A stretch of DNA of 64,000 nt from Gammaproteobacteria bacterium (GTDB lineage Bacteria > Pseudomonadota > Gammaproteobacteria > Chromatiales > Chromatiaceae), in NCBI GenBank assembly GCA_011390365.1, contig JAABSM010000001.1, positions 1-64,000 on the forward strand. The letters are read 5' to 3'. The notes beneath the pieces are model-generated. The model was given only the letters and a program-made list of their open reading frames with translations, searched no databases and was not told the origin of the DNA. Below, one piece after another: positions 62,801 through 64,000 of this stretch (positions are counted from its first letter, which is position 1; each line of letters opens with the position of its first letter). The translations under genes were made by a program, and so were the position numbers.

Positions 62801-64000
62801 CAGCGTGGTCCGCTGGAGTCCAGCTTGGGGAGGCGCACGCGAATAATGGTCCCCCCGCCCTCTGGTTGCACCGCCTCAATGGTGGCGGAGATGGCCCAGG
62901 CCCGTTCGTGCATGCCGCGTATGCCGTACGACCCTTCCTTGGCAAAGGTGGCGTCGCCGATGCCGATGCCGTTGTCCCGAACCTCCAGCAGCAGATCTTC
63001 CCCCTCATGCAGCAGCGACACCTCGGCGCGGCTGGCCCGGGAGTGGCGGGCGACGTTGGTAAGCGCCTCCTGGGCGATGCGGAAGAGGGCGACGTTGTGG
63101 CTGTCGGGCAGATCGACGGGGCCCGCCTCGCCGGTGAACAGGGATTCGATGTCAGATTTCTCCATGAACCGTTCCACCAGCCATGACAGCGCCTCCGAAA
63201 GCCCCAGATCATCCAGGATATTGGGTCGAAGTTCCGTCTGGATACGGCGCGCCACATCGGCGGCGGCGGAGACATCCTTGCGCAGTTGCGCGACACGCGC
63301 CTTCACCTCTTGCGGGCGGTTTTCAAGGTGTCTTTCGATCCAGCCGAGGTCCAGGGAGAGGGCGGTGAAGGTGGCGCCCAGTTCGTCGTGGATCTCGCGG
63401 GCGATTTGCGCCTTCTCCTCTTCCCGGCTATGCAGCAGGTGGGCGGAGAGTTCCCGCAATCGGCGATGGGAGGACTTCAGCTCCTGCTCGGTGCGCCGCC
63501 GTTCCTGGATCTCCTGTTCCAGTTCCCGGTTGGCGTCGCTCAGCTCCGCGGTACGCTCCCGGACCTTGACCTCCAGCCGGGTCTGAAAGTCGCGCAGGCG
63601 CAATTGGCTCTCGACCCGGGCGAGTACCTCCAGGGCCTCGAACGGGCGTGTGATGTAATCCGCGCCGCCGGCGTGGAACGCCTCCAGTTTGTGGCCGGTT
63701 TCGTTGAGGGCGCTGACGAAGATGACCGGTACATCGGCGGTATCCTCCCGGGTCTTCATCTGTTCACAGACCTCGAATCCATCCATGCCGGGCATCATGA
63801 TATCGAGAATGACCAGATCGGGGCGCTTTTCGCCGATTCGCCGCAGCGCCTCCTCGCCGCTCAGGGCCATGCGCAGACTGTGGCCGCGGGTGGAGAGGAT
63901 GCCTTCCAGAAGCTCGAGGTTGATCGGCGTATCATCTACGGCGAGGATGTCGAACGGGCGCTGGATCGGCAGACTTATGAGGGAGCTGGTACCTTTTCTC
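62800..64000 (-). CDS. Response-regulator/histidine kinase hybrid (5' end beyond window)
   Basis: A kinase gene cut by the right edge. The frame stays open past the ATG at 63870 to 64000. Translation of that part continues the receiver domain (DILAVDDTPINLELLEGIL), so 63870 is not the true start. Visible order: receiver domain with LVILDIMMPGMDG, a coiled coil (VRERTAELSDANRELEQEIQERR), a HisKA_3-like box (AREIHDELGATFTALSLDL) and a HATPase (EALTNVARHSRASRAEV, DNGIGI). With an N-terminal receiver it probably relays a signal from another kinase. It is coupled to the LuxR-family regulator downstream. Confidence 0.9.
   Translation of the reverse strand, partial: RKGTSSLISLPIQRPFDILAVDDTPINLELLEGILSTRGHSLRMALSGEEALRRIGEKRPDLVILDIMMPGMDGFEVCEQMKTREDTADVPVIFVSALNETGHKLEAFHAGGADYITRPFEALEVLARVESQLRLRDFQTRLEVKVRERTAELSDANRELEQEIQERRRTEQELKSSHRRLRELSAHLLHSREEEKAQIAREIHDELGATFTALSLDLGWIERHLENRPQEVKARVAQLRKDVSAAADVARRIQTELRPNILDDLGLSEALSWLVERFMEKSDIESLFTGEAGPVDLPDSHNVALFRIAQEALTNVARHSRASRAEVSLLHEGEDLLLEVRDNGIGIGDATFAKEGSYGIRGMHERAWAISATIEAVQPEGGGTIIRVRLPKLDSSGPR

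Overview
The window comes from a GC-rich bacterial chromosome. recG, ilvA, rpiA, lon, rsmA, prmA, hemB, a type-A RNase P RNA, NarX/NarL-like and TtrS/TtrR-like regulators, a rhodanese and a DUF3426 protein beside prmA point to a gammaproteobacterium. A V-type ATPase operon, a type III CRISPR cassette and abundant intergenic palindromic repeats suggest one of the sulfur-oxidising (Chromatiales/Thiotrichales-like) lineages. This placement is inference from gene content only.

Layout. 1-4847: leftward type III CRISPR genes (cas6, a Csm6-like CARF gene of the NE0113 family, cas10/csm1 cut by the left edge); no repeat-spacer array is present. 5313-12477: a leftward glycosyltransferase, a coupled periplasmic solute-binding protein and hybrid histidine kinase, and recG. 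12856-20703: a small secreted protein and a divergent 2445-residue VCBS/cadherin-like adhesin. 20977-30969: a V-type ATPase operon in the order G-like, C, I, K, F, E, A, unknown, B, D. The unknown 160-residue gene sits between the A and B genes, and a block of tandem repeats sits between B and D.

31032-37838 is an accessory block of a TPR-like protein, a KAP-family NTPase and a NACHT-family STAND NTPase, separated by a dense nest of palindromic elements; this is the most plausible candidate for an undescribed (defence-like) system. 38036-52717 is largely housekeeping (ilvA, rpiA, batD, a thioesterase, lon, an H-NS-like protein, rsmA, DUF3426, prmA, hemB), with one decayed AAA-ATPase/PD-(D/E)XK gene. 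52898-55668 holds a class V aminotransferase, a small membrane protein, rnpB and a HIT protein.

55834-64000 is a signalling cluster. A TtrS-like kinase, a TtrR/FixJ-like regulator and a NarX-type kinase overlap end to end, followed by a NarL-type regulator and a rhodanese. A second kinase/regulator pair on the opposite strand runs off the right edge.

Non-coding structure is prominent. Several families of inverted repeats recur between genes, and in at least three places a gene's stop codon lies inside the repeat end. An 18-base identical motif lies about 64-82 bases upstream of both the cas10 and cas6 start codons and may be a shared control site.
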